A stretch of DNA of 64,000 bases. It comes from Saturnia japonica (Eukaryota; Arthropoda; Insecta; Lepidoptera; Saturniidae). Both the position numbers and the translations under genes were made by a program. Below, piece by piece: positions 49,454 to 60,139 of this stretch. The stretch covers positions 15,314,001-15,378,000 of the forward strand of contig CM065318.1 in the NCBI GenBank assembly GCA_033032175.1. The letters are read 5' to 3'. Below the pieces are notes generated by a model. The model was not told where the DNA came from. It saw only the letters and a list, made by a program, of their open reading frames with translations, and made no database searches. Position 1 is the stretch's first letter, and the number at the start of each line of letters is the position of its first letter.

Positions 49454-49630
49454 TACAATTACAGCATATATAGCGCCGATAATGAATCCGACGGCTACGT
49501 CACTCCAGTGATGCATATGTTCAACAACCCTGGACAATCCCACGTACCAGGCTGATAAGAAAACGGCGTATTGGACACCGTGCCTGAATAGCTTAGAGCC
49601 ACGCCATTTGCCTTTTACTTGTATGTAGAA
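49454..49630 (-). CDS. Gene 2 exon equivalent to exon 5 (motif C3)
   Basis: This 177-nt phase 0/0 exon has an ATTACAG acceptor and a GTAAGT donor (49453-49448). It encodes [13 protein letters not shown], keeping the SR, His and Asp of motif C3, between two membrane segments. A Helitron 3' terminus lies 36 bp below the exon. Confidence 0.94.
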
Positions 49631-52600
49631 CTGTAATGTACAAACTGCCTTGTAAACCTCGCCACTAGTTACTAATATATACATTTTTAATTCAGCTGTA
49701 AATTTGTGTCAGGCAAGGCCGATAATTTTTTTTTACGAGACTATAGACGCCTGTAACACCAGAGCTTACTAGCGCGTAAAGGAACTCCTTCCCAGCCCCC
49801 TTCCACAAGGTTATTTGGCTTTGATCTTCCGTAGGATGGTATTTTACCAGTCAGTTTGCCCCAAGTAGTGATAAATTATTAACGAGATTTCTTTTAGCCC
49901 TATCTATCTTAAATCTGGTCGAAATTATATCAGTTAGTAAAAGTATATTTACCCGGTCAAAATAAATACTTGGATCTTAATGTAACCGATTTATCCTTAA
50001 AGAAATGAAACTGGTTAACTTCAAACCCGAACAGACCTCTCTCGACAAGCTCGTGTGTTCAGTGTGTATTTCACAATTAGCTTAACGAAATAGTTCTTAA
50101 TGTTTACTAAAGCGAGTTTATATGTATATGTTTACATATGAGTGAATCTAGTTAACAGATTTATTAACTTACAATAAAGAAGATAGCACAATACATTGCA
50201 AAGCTAGAGTGTGCACTTGGAAACGAGAGACGCATATCTTTCAGACGCGCTGTGTCGGTCCCGATGCATGTGTAGTCTTGAATATAGCCCAGGGAGTTAA
50301 GTGGGGAAGTCGCGTTTGGAATTGGCTGGCAAACCTGAAATTTATTGATGGAATAACTTATTAATAAAAAAACATAATGGAATATGTAATGTATGAATAT
50401 GTAAATTCAATATGTGTAAATGGATTTAAAAAAACAACACAGTGACAAAAAATTATTACAAACAACTTGTTTGGGAAGGATAAAATATTTGAAATGTATA
50501 AAACAGAATATACATAATGAGTACCTATTCTTAAAATAAATTTCTATATTGATAGGATTGATTAAGAGTTGCAATATAAAGTTAAGCATATGTAATAAAT
50601 AATAATATTACTATTGAATGAGCAAATAATTTTATAAATATTTTTTAAAGTATGTATGTATTTATGTATGTGTGATAGCTTGAATACGAGATGTCCAATT
50701 TACTCAATGAGAAATTCAACGGGTTTTTGATCTCAACGTTCGGGGACGAGACATGGCTTCCAAAATCATGTGATTTAATGCCCCTCGATAATTTTTGTGG
50801 GGTTATAAGAAAGGGGTGTATGTCATGTCTCATACGAGCACAAGCAAAAACTGTCAAGGATCTAAAAATTAACATAACATGCGTCATCAATGAGATAGAG
50901 GAACCAATATGTCAAAAAGTGATGGAAAATTGGACTTCTCGTATTCACGCCACCGTTTTTTTTTATGACTGACTATACTGTTAGCCTTACGGACCCTGGA
51001 GCCTCTGACGGCTTTTACAGCTTCATCGGACTTGGTCACGCTACCGTAAGAAGCCGAGGTTTTTATATGAATGATATAGTTAGTATACATTAAAAATGCC
51101 AAAGAGTAAGCTTTCGAAAAATGATAATATAACAATATATATGATTATTTTTACGTTATATTATTTTAAAGATCTGGCCAGACGATAACGGCAGATCTGT
51201 ATTGTCAACAATTGCAAATAATGATAGAAAAGCTAGCCGTTAAATAACCGAGACTGGTCAATCTCTCTAGCCCACTACTGCTTCAGGACAACGCCAAACC
51301 CATACTTCCCGACAGTCGCTAAACTAGAGGAACTGCGGTTGGAATGTCTTCGACACCCACCATACTACCCGGACCTTGCTCCAACAAATTACCACATTAT
51401 TCGGAAATTGGACAATTTCTTGCAGGAAAAAAAATCAATCAATGGACTACTTATAAAATGGCAAAACTGCATACATAGTAATGGTAACATACTTCTATTG
51501 ATTAAATGCATAATTTCATAATATTTTTTCGTTTTACTTTTTCCATATAAAACGCTAATTTCACATGTAAAGACCTATTATAAATTGATTCAGTACATTC
51601 AATCTTGAACTGTAAGTAAGTATTTATTTATTCATTGTTATGAGCCTGAGTTCGAAACTAAGGACATCAAATCGATATTCCATAGGTCTAAACCACTCCA
51701 CCTATGCGACTAAAGATTAATATTCAAAACAAGGATATTTAAATGTAACTCACGTCATAGAAATGAGGTCTCAACCGCCCGATGACGTATTTCGCCAAGT
51801 TTGACGTCAGCTGTTGGCAGGCCGCTCCAAACGTAAATATACCGATAGTCGTGTAACTCTCCCACACCCACCCCGGGACCAACGACCCTGATAGGAACTT
51901 CTCCCCGATACCCTTGCCTCGTCTGTCACGTACTATCTCGGACAATATAACCTGAAGTTAAAATAAATAATGCATTTTTAATTATTATTATTTTAATTTT
52001 GTACATAAATTGGGAAAATATAAATTAATATATCCATGTGGTGAAATTCCAGCTATAGGTAGTTTTGCCTCTATACTTCGAACTATATTTAATTATTATA
52101 TTGTGAAAATAAATATTCTTCATGCCAACAAGGTGAAAGAAACACAATCTTGTAATTAGCATTAAAAGAAATATTGATACGTACTTGATAAAAAGTTATT
52201 AAAAGATGGATGAAAATTTATGTAATTATTTTGTCATTTTGTTGGGACTAATATAGTACTTATATGCTGATGTAATTATTGAAACCGTACTATTAAAATA
52301 GTGTAAGTACTATTGACTAGCATCTATACTATAGACTAACCACTATAAACTGGACGCACTTAAAATTCGACCGACAGTTAGAGCACGAGAATTTGTCACT
52401 TGGGTCATCGGAACATTTACATTGCTACAGATTTTCCCCATGGTCAACTCAGTCAAGGATAATAAAAATAGCACTTCTTCTGTGTCATGCAGTCTATAAT
52501 AGCCGTCCTATGTGGCGTTATTCTGGATCAAATATGCCATGATTATACTCCATCATATCCTATTTTATAAATTCACAATCTATTTTAGGAGTTCATGGAT

Positions 52601-55600
52601 TATGAAGAAGGATATCTCAGAATTCTCAGAGTATTTGCAATAATAATCAACTTACGATGAACTGAAGGTTTCATTTAATAATGCTGTGATAGTATATTAG
52701 TAGGCCCGTTTGTTACTTGCTTTTACACTTTGAAGACAACAGAAGGCTTACTAGATAAGAAGAAAGAATGATGACAATATATGGAAATTCGTGACGTTTA
52801 GTTGTTTTTTCAACGTGCTCAATCTAACTAGTTGTTTACAATGATAAGCATTGGGCTCGATGACCGCGAGTATTCGAAGTTCTAGTCTTCAGTTGTTTGA
52901 AGTGAACGATCTGATCTGCCTTATCTATGCACATAGGAATATATATTACATAGATTCATAGATAGATCGTATATGTGTACAGATTTACTTGACATTGGCA
53001 AAATTATGTACATCGTTAAAAAAAAAAACAGTTATATCACTTCATAATGGGCTAAATTGTATAAAAATTCACACTGTGGAAATAAGTAGTTTTTGAGAAA
53101 TATTTTTTGTATATCGCTTTTTTTGTAAATCTGACAATACAAATGTCAGATTAGTCATAAAGTTCACTTTTGAAAGATAGAGTAAAGATTTTCGAAGATC
53201 GTAATTTTTTACGCGACTGCGAAAAAGGAGGGTTATGTTTTTCCGAGCGCATATATGTATGTATACTTCTATGGCACGCCCTGAAGCCTAAACGGCTTGA
53301 TGGATTTTAGCATACGAGGTGTCGTTAATAGATTCGTCTTAATTGTGACATTGACATGGGCTGTAATATTTAAGTACAACAGCTGGGAATCAAATAAAAA
53401 TCAAAAATAGATTTTTTCTTTTTAGTCACGTGTTTAAACTGCGGTCGAGATTTTTGTTTAATTTTTAAAATCCTAAACATTTTTTTGTTAGTATTTGAAC
53501 GATTATTGTATTGTTGACTTCAACTAAATCTAAACCTATTCCGTTGTGGTGATAAAATTGGTTAGGTTTGGTTTGAACCGTGATCAGAAACAAATAATTA
53601 ATATTTATCTGTTGAAAATTCATAGACACTTCCTAAACGGACATAGCCTCAAAACAAAAAATTAAATTAATGTGCATCCGTAGAAAGTGCACATATCAGA
53701 AGTGAAAATTCTGTGGCAAAGTAATTTTTAAATCTCGTTTATATATTTATACTAATCTAAAGCTTTAGATAACTGTAGACTAAATATTAGAAATTATTAA
53801 TTTATTTGTTAAATTAAAATTTAGAAAAGATAATTTATGATAATATATTTTTATTTTATATTTTATGAAAAATAGTATATTAAATTCTTAAATGGCGAGT
53901 GGCAAATTAAAATGCCACATGTTATTTGTAAATATTAAAACTTCCTAATCTTCAAACGAATTAACATAAAAAATTGTATATTAACAAAAAGATAACATAT
54001 AATAGGTCTTTACCTATGAAATTGCCGTTCTGCAGTACTGGCCATTTCTAATTTCAATTTTATTTTATTTTAAAAACAAGTAATTCTATTTCCAAAAGTA
54101 GTCATTTGTTTATTGATTAGTGTTATATTTTCATCGCATTTAAATCTTTTTTGTCATCATGGATACGTTAAAAATTCGAGTAATTATGGAATATGAGTAC
54201 CGTCGTGGCAGCAACGCGGCACAAGCGGCACGCAACATCAACGACGTTTACGGAGCTAACATTACAAACCAACGCACCACCTGTTATTGTTTTGCACGCT
54301 TCTGTTCTGGGAATTTCGACCTGAAAAATGAACCTCGCGGTCGTCCGAAGACTTTGGTCGACAATGACGAATTAAAGGCGATTGTGGAAGCTGATGATAC
54401 ACAATCTACTGCTGAATTAGCAGCAGCTTTCGACGTTAGCGTCAAAACAATATTGTTCAATTTGCGTCAAATTGGCAAGGTAAAAAAGCTTGACCAATGG
54501 GTGCCCCACGAACTCAATGATCGCCAGCGCGAAGTACGCGTCGAGACGTGCCTAGCACTGCTGAACAGACCCACAAATGAAGGAATTTTGAACCGCATTT
54601 TATACCTGCGATGAAAAATGGATTCTGTTTGATAACCGCAAGCACTCAGCAAGTTGGTTGAATCCTGGTTCAGCACCTAAACAATGCCCTAAACGAAAAC
54701 TTACCCCTAGAAAAGTGATGATCACTGTTTGGTGGTCTAGCGCCGGTGTGATTCATCACAACTTCTTACCAAACGGGGTGAGCATTACTGCAGATGTGTA
54801 CTGTGAAGAACTGAACACAATGATGGAGAAGCTGACATATATCCAACCAGCATTGGTCAATTGCTCGTCTCCGCTGCTCCTGCACGACAACGCGCGACCT
54901 CATACTGCACAGCAGACGGTCTCCAAGTTGTAAGAACTGGGGTTGGAAGTTCTCCGTCATCCGCCCTACTCACCAGACCTTGCGCCTACAGACTACTACT
55001 TTTTCCAGAATTTGGATAACTCCTTGGCTGGAAAAAAATTCAATACCCGAGAGGCAGTACAAAATGCCTTTGAAGAATTTGTTGCCTCCCGTCCAGCTGA
55101 TTTCTTTAAGAAGGGCATCAATAAACTGCCACTGCGCTGGCAAAGATGCATTGATTGCATGGGTGATTACTTCGATTAATACAAATAAAAAATACATTAC
55201 AAAAATTTGTTTAAATGTTTTCATACAAAACGGCAATTTCATAGGTAAAGACCTAATATATTACTTATTCTGAACAACTGCTTAGTATAGGACGATTTAC
55301 AAATTTATTACAAAATGATTCCATGGCTACGTGCTTCATGCTACGTTCTCCCTTTCTCACTCTCTCTCAAACGGTCTCAATCGTTCTCTCCCTCTCTCTC
55401 TCAAAACGTTTCACATCTTCGTGACGCGTTTCATCCGTAAAAATTTTACCCTCGTGCGCGCAAAGAAGTTTTACTTCAAAATAAAATATATCTCAAAAAC
55501 TATTTATTTGAGCACTTTTCCCTTTTCAGGGTATCACCTCTCACACTCCGCTCCCTGCCCCACCCATTCACAGCATCAAATTCAGCGGTAGCAATTCTTA

Positions 55601-56988
55601 ACCAATAGGTATACATATAGAGCTCATGACACGTTTGAAAAGATCTTACGAAAATCACTGATACGGCAGAAGTGACTTCCAGACGTTTGTTGCCTTGTCT
55701 TTCAAAATCATGTGAGATAAGATAATACGATATACATGAAGTTTAAACAATTTAACGTATTTCAAAAACTATTTTACAGTTACCGGGATTTATGACTTCA
55801 GATGGAATTAAATAACAAACTCAAAGATAAATAAATCGTGCCGTATGACAAACCTTCGTTATAAATTAAATGGATAAAACTCTCTTTAGACAACGTCATT
55901 CAACAATATAATTCCATATCTGTTTTTTTACCGACTTCAAGAAAACACGGGTACTCAATAACTTCTTTGTAAATGAACCGATGAGAATGATACTTTTTTG
56001 TTGGATAGGGGATACCTCAAGGGTGGTCCCATTTTATTTAATTTGGCATCGTACCTTCAGCTTCGAAGATACACAAGGGAATTCTTCAAAATCATTGAAG
56101 TTAGTTTTGTTTTTAATTATTATTATTTATAGGTTTTTACTTTTTTAGCGTATCTAATGATCACAATCTCACCAGATATGAAGTGACGATGTGGCCCAAG
56201 ATAGTGACAAGCTAAGCGTAGTGGGGAAACTGGCTCTCAAGTGCACATTGGAACACACCTATAGGTACTGGGCGATAGATTTTCAACGTATCAACTAGCT
56301 AGCCTGACGGGCTGTGGTTTCATCATGGTGTTTTCCACCACCGAAAACTCAGGCTCATTGCAGGGATTCGAACTCACATCGATCGAAGCGGTTTCCGTAC
56401 ATGCTAGCACTAAGCCATCATTACTTCAATTGAGTCTTCTACTGAGATATTATGTTTTTTTTTAAATTGACAGATGATTATTGATTTCTGTGAAGCTAAA
56501 AGATCATTTTCGAATCGGAATAATATCAATATTTTTTTTAGAATTATGGTAGTTATTGTAAGGTAGGGTAAAAATATAAGGTATTTATATGGCTTAAATA
56601 TTTACTAAAGATACTAAGTTAAATTGATACAAAAAATTGAAAATTATTTAGTTAAAATAAAAGGTGAAGGGTTTCACTAACATTTCTCTTTTATCGCTGT
56701 TAATATTGACTGTGTCTGATAGTTTTTATTTTAAATATACTAATGACATTTATTTGTAAGCCGTAAAATATATTTAGATAATTATTCAGTAAATCCTATG
56801 CATTAAATCTAATGAATGAAATAATTCTATGATTACCGTGACAACGATTAGAGCGAAGCCGATACCAGCTAAAAGGCCTTCTGATATCGTTTGCTCCTTG
56901 AAGGGCAAACGCAGAGAAAGGTCATCGACGAAGTATCCTCGGTGGTACGGTTCTGCCCATAATAACAGGCCCAGTAGGGGAAAAGCCA
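49454..56988 (-). CDS. Gene 2: lipid phosphate phosphatase paralog (PAP2 / wunen family), both ends unresolved
   Basis: Minus-strand exons found: 56988-56837, 51951-51754, 50334-50173 and 49630-49454 (689 nt). Motifs present: KX6RP (KYVIGRLRP), C2 as PSAH, and SRX5HX3D ([12 protein letters not shown]). The predicted activity is dephosphorylation of lipid phosphates at a membrane, as for gene 1. Phases match the gene 1 exons throughout, and two exon lengths are identical (152 and 177 nt). The first exon (about 70 nt in gene 1) was not found between 56988 and the right edge. The last exon was not found either; read-through of the final donor gives VSIRLNFCFYS then stop. The C2 glycine is replaced by alanine and the C3 Asp-Tyr by Glu-His, so catalysis is likely but not certain. 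Introns hold mariner 54005-55253 and transposase relics; a Helitron begins 36 bp past the last exon. Confidence 0.9.
49745..49885 (+). repeat. Dispersed repeat H, copy in gene 2 intron
   Basis: GATCTTCCGTAGGATGGTAT and CAGTTTGCCCCAAGTAGTGA match repeat H; it lies between gene 2 exons 49630 and 50173. Confidence 0.5.
50173..50334 (-). CDS. Gene 2 exon equivalent to exon 4 (motif C2, PSAH variant)
   Basis: This 162-nt phase 0/0 exon has a TTTCAG acceptor and a GTAAGT donor. It starts VCQP, carries a possible N-glycosylation site (NAT) in the loop, and ends with [18 protein letters not shown]. The catalytic histidine is kept, but the SGH glycine is alanine (codon GCA). The conserved loop cysteines at exon positions 2 and 23 match gene 1. 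Confidence 0.94.
50691..50972 (+). pseudogene. C-terminal relic of an IS630/Tc1/mariner-type transposase
   Basis: An open stretch of 93 codons contains [14 protein letters not shown], resembling the WPPRSPDLTPLDFF catalytic block around the third Asp. It is followed by a helical tail ([27 protein letters not shown]) typical of this superfamily's C-terminus. No N-terminal part or terminal repeats are seen. It differs from the mariner copies and the DD41D element, so it comes from another family. It lies in a gene 2 intron. Confidence 0.65.
51189..51575 (+). mobile_element. Decayed 3' half of a third mariner of the same family
   Basis: Translated pieces [19 protein letters not shown] (51189 on) and [19 protein letters not shown] (51338 on), then [13 protein letters not shown], match the mariner transposase C-terminal half. 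The end at 51559-51575 (ATTTCACATGTAAAGACC, followed by TA) resembles the mariner right terminal repeat. The 5' half is missing or unrecognisable. It lies in the gene 2 intron between exons 51754 and 50334. It is clearly older than the two full-length copies. Confidence 0.75.
51754..51951 (-). CDS. Gene 2 exon equivalent to exon 3 (motif C1)
   Basis: This 198-nt phase 0/0 exon has a CTTCAG acceptor and a GTGAGT donor (51753-51748). It ends [14 protein letters not shown], a canonical KX6RP motif. It is two codons longer than the gene 1 counterpart because of a longer charged loop ([12 protein letters not shown]). Confidence 0.95.
51952..53210. other. Gene 2 intron, no feature recognised
   Basis: This is the part of the intron between exons 51754-51951 and 56837-56988 before repeat C. 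No transposon ends or coding sequence noticed. Confidence 0.5.
53211..53420 (+). repeat. Dispersed repeat C, copy 4
   Basis: ACGCGACTGCGAAAAAGGAG, then CCTAAACGGCTTGATGGATT and TAAGTACAACAGCTGGGAAT. It lies in the large gene 2 intron. Confidence 0.6.
54005..55253 (+). mobile_element. Mariner (DD34D) copy 2, full length, inactivated, with TA duplication
   Basis: The 1249-bp element has inverted repeats starting GGTCTTTACCTATGAAATTG and flanking TA at 54003-54004 and 55254-55255. It is inserted in the large first visible intron of gene 2, opposite to the gene. It is the same family as 32694-33973 and nearly identical over most of its length. Confidence 0.94.
54159..55179 (+). pseudogene. Mariner DD34D transposase with frameshift and nonsense codon
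   Basis: Opens [20 protein letters not shown] and continues through WVPHEL to about 54600, where one extra base (run TTTTATACC versus TTGTTACC in the sister copy) shifts the frame. A CAA to TAA change at about 54930 then interrupts VSKLQELG. The remaining reading frame ends [10 protein letters not shown] at 55179. All three catalytic Asp positions can be located across the frames. Its lesions differ from those of copy 1. Confidence 0.93.
55930..56110 (+). repeat. Dispersed repeat D
   Basis: ACCGACTTCAAGAAAACACG to CTTCGAAGATACACAAGGG, same family as 34918. Inside the gene 2 intron, next to a SINE. Confidence 0.6.
56155..56432 (-). mobile_element. tRNA-derived SINE, family A, near full-length copy
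   Basis: Plus-strand reading ATCACAATCTCACCAGATAT through GATGTGGCCCAAGATAG to GGGATTCGAACTCACATCGA and AAGCCATCATTACTTCAATT, the complement of the family A head. It lies in the intron of gene 2 between 51951 and 56837. Confidence 0.82.
56837..56988 (-). CDS. Gene 2 exon equivalent to exon 2
   Basis: The acceptor is TTTGCAG above 56988 and the donor is GTAATC at 56836-56831. The exon has 152 nt starting in phase 1, as in gene 1 exon 2. It encodes a hydrophobic start ([10 protein letters not shown]), the conserved loop [20 protein letters not shown] and a second hydrophobic segment ending FALIVVT. Confidence 0.88.
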
Positions 56989-57118
56989 CTGCAAATAAAA
57001 AATAAATTGTGTTAACGAAAGAGAAAATATTAGTTGCTTTGTGAATTACAAAAAAAATATTTACGCCAGCAAAACCTGATAGAGAGCAAAAGTATAGAAC
57101 AATAACTTTGCAAATATT

Positions 57119-57401
57119 TTTTCTCAAACATGCATGGAAATATTGTCATTATTTTCGAAAAAAGAACACGCGAAGTATTAAATTTACGGACATGCCAAGA
57201 ATGATAAAGGATCCAATCAATGAGTATTTAATAACCCCAGCACACCGTTTCATACAACATTGCTGGAGCGTTATAGTTGTAATGTTCCAAATTCAAAAAA
57301 TGCTCCTGCAATGGATTTGATTTTCTTTGTCCGTAAATTCGATACTTCGTGGGTTCTTTTTTCGAAAATAATGACAATATTTCCATGCATGTTTGAGAAA
57401 A
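57119..57401. repeat. Inverted repeat with 74-bp arms and 135-bp spacer
   Basis: 57119-57192 (TTTTCTCAAACATGCATGGA...) is complementary to 57328-57401 with four mismatches in 74 bp. The transcript of gene 2 would contain it in the intron directly upstream of exon 56837-56988, where it could fold into a long hairpin. No target duplication was recognised at its outer ends. Confidence 0.9.
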
Positions 57402-57611
57402 GCATTATATATGCCTCGGCGGAAATGGCAATTGCCTGTCTTTGCCTACGGCTTGGCCTTCAAACTCATACTCGTTCTGCAATTGCCTATTTCACGGCCT
57501 TTGCAATAATGTACTATTACTTCTTAAACAGCCGTCGATTCAATGAACGTAGTTTCGGGCAAGGAGTGCTTTGGAATTCCGTAACCGTAATCAAAACCAT
57601 CGGTTTTTTTC

Positions 57612-57895
57612 TTTTGTAATAAATCTGAAGAGTTTTTATTTGATTTTTTGTTTGTTTAAACGAACTTTTATCTGGAACAACCAGTTGGGTTCGAAAAAGT
57701 CTTATTGCATTTTTAAGCCTATTTATAAAAGTTACATAACTTCAGACTACGATTTTAAGGAGCAGTAAATGTGAACGTCACTTAATCTCGCAAACTGGGA
57801 ACTGAGAACGATAGGCTACATGGGTGCGTTAGCGGCGGCAAGAGTTGGTCGAATAAAAATAACACGGGGAAACAGTTAAAATATACTCAAAACTA
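57612..57895 (+). repeat. Dispersed repeat E, copy
   Basis: TTTTTGTTTGTTTAAACGAA, AAGGAGCAGTAAATGTGAAC, AGAACGATAGGCTACATGGG and AGAGTTGGTCGAATAAAAAT match repeat E. Confidence 0.5.
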
Positions 57896-58666
57896 ATAAT
57901 TTCGTATTAGGACGGAGTCGAATGAGATACTGTGGATTTCCAAAAATTATTTAAATTTAATTAGTAATTAAATAAAGTGAAAATCTGTTCACCTACAAAC
58001 AATGATATTTCTTTTATAAGTAGATACGGCATTGACGATCTTTACTTGCCATCGTAAATGAGCTCGCGCGAGAAGAAACTTGTATTTTGTGTTATGAGGA
58101 AAAGAATAAGATAGCAACGGCCGGCACGCCAATACCACAGAGCAAATTTAAGCAGGTATTTTTATCCTTTTTCGACAACAGAGTTTCCACCTAACGCTAT
58201 GATTTTCTATCCCTTTTGTTACAACATGCTGATAAAAATATTTGCACCGTTTTCATTTTGCTTTTAGTAAGAGTATAACGCGTATGTTTGTAAAACGTCA
58301 TTTGCCTACAAATGTTTAAATAATATCTATTTTCGTTCATATTATATGTACTTAATTCTCAGAAAAATTACCAAAATCCATAATTGAAATTATTCTAATC
58401 AGTCGGATATCTTAAATAATTTCATATCCATATCTTTAATCGAAACCGACTAAATACTCATAAGATATTCATATCGGAAAACTCATACCCGTAACATTCC
58501 TGGTTTCGAGCCTCGGTATGTACCAACAATTTTTTCGACATCCGCGTGTATTTACTAATTGAAATTGATAAAACTATTGATTGATCGTAAAGCAAAACAT
58601 CGTGAGTAAATAGATCTAGAAACAGAACTGTGATGCGTTTGATATTACTAATGTTCGTAGGCTGGC

Positions 58667-58849
58667 CTATTGTTTAAGCTCATGCCATCCTTCTGAAATC
58701 AAACTCACTGGCTGGTTTAATATATTTGCTCGTTGGCGTGAAGGTCCACATGATGTACGTCGACAAAACTCAGTTAGTAGTTTCACTGTACAGGTTTTAC
58801 TTCCGCTACACCACTTCTCAAAAAAAACCATCAAATCTATTGTCGACAT
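58667..58849 (-). pseudogene. Possible N-terminal relic of a mariner-like transposase
   Basis: A 60-codon frame starts MSTIDLMVFFEKW and contains CTVKLLTEFCRRTSCGPSRQ followed by RANILN. This resembles the first helix-turn-helix of IS630/Tc1/mariner transposases, where a short charged turn is followed by a GPSRQ-type recognition helix. The catalytic part is absent. The similarity is a visual judgement, and chance cannot be excluded. Confidence 0.3.
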
Positions 58850-59339
58850 AGCAACGAGTTAATTCAGTCGACATGTTCTGTGACCAAAGTATATCTTTAT
58901 TTAGTAGCCTAATAGAAGTATCAAGAACATGAAATCTATCACATTACAATTGTTTTTAGAATTGCTAAGTAATAAATTATGACAAAGAATTAGTGATAAA
59001 GTAGTAGGTACCGTACGCCTATCAGTGAATCACTATCATAATGTAGAGATTGTGATACGAAATATTTATCAAAACTAATCACGTACCATGATATGATGTA
59101 TGAAGTGTTTCATCGACAATTTGTTTAATGAATTTATTGTTTTTTTTTTAATTATAATTTTATTATATTTTACTCAGTTTTACACTAATCTTATGTTATT
59201 TAACAGTTAATAAACAGAAGAAGTGTGTAAGAACTTATACAAATAGATAAAATCGAATCTCAAAACACAGCCTTTTACTAAATGCATGTGTAAGTATATA
59301 CGGTACGATACTTGTAGCAAAATACCAATTTTTAAAACT

Positions 59340-59744
59340 TTAGTCGGTCTGTCTGTTTGTTCCGGGTAATCTTTAAAACTGTTGGACCGATTTTGACGAG
59401 ATTTTCACTGGCAGAAAGCTGATGATATAAAGAGTAACTTTTATTTCCGAAAAAAAATAGGTTTCCGCGCAAATAAAAATCAATTCAGATAAAACACCGA
59501 TTTGGGGGCACTGAAATTGTTTACGCTAAGTTAGCAATAGAGATTTATCCAATTTAATGTAGTACCTACATAATTCTACCCCTTAAAAATACCTACAAAA
59601 AATACTGTGTGAGCGTATGTATCTTCTAAGTATCACCCACAATAAGCATTTTTGTCTTTAAAATAACCGAGAGCCATGATTCGCAAGTGTGCCCGATCGA
59701 CGACATTTTGTAATCAACGTGAGCGCAGCCGCGGGTACAGCTAG
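59340..59744 (+). mobile_element. Helitron-like 3' portion
   Basis: GTCGGTCTGTCTGTTTGTTC, CGATTTTGACGAGATTTTCA and the end GCAGCCGCGGGTACAGCTAG|T. The CTAG terminus fits a Helitron 3' end, and 15340-15420 shares the CGATTTTGACGGGATTTTCA block. Confidence 0.5.
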
Positions 59745-60029
59745 TTTGATGATATGAGGTATAAACGACCTCGAAATTACATATTTCAAATAGCCACGAA
59801 AATAGATACAGCGATACGAGTCGATTAGGATAGAATCACAATAGATATTAAACTCACTGTATGAGTTTATATAACCAGGATTTTGGCTAGGGGGAGGCAA
59901 GGAAAAAGTAACGTTTTTTTTCCATTGGAAAGAAAGAATGAAATCAATTATTCATAGACATTGTCTATCTTGAGACACAGCGATACACTTATACACATTA
60001 TTACACATATTTCAGAAACTAAAGAATCT

Positions 60030-60139
60030 AACAACACCTCGTATGCTAAAATCCATCAAGCCGTTTAGACTACAGAGCGTGTCAAAAAAATATACAAACA
60101 TACGCTCGAAAAACATAACTCTTCTTTTTCGCAGTCTGG
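60030..60139 (-). repeat. Dispersed repeat C, copy 5 (fragment)
   Basis: CACCTCGTATGCTAAAATCC to TTTTTCGCAGTCTGG is the complement of the 5' part of the family. Confidence 0.55.

Noticed and set aside
49261..49473. 70-codon plus-strand frame across the end of the satellite
   Set aside because: It is composed of satellite unit, Helitron end and intron; no coding evidence.
51635..51715. tRNA-like or SINE relic (GAGTTCGAAACT box)
   Set aside because: Only one box-like motif is visible and the rest does not align to SINE family A or B.
55320..55600. Pyrimidine-rich stretch (CTCTCTCTC blocks) with an 86-codon frame
   Set aside because: Low-complexity, probably part of a dispersed repeat; no boundary or coding signal could be fixed.
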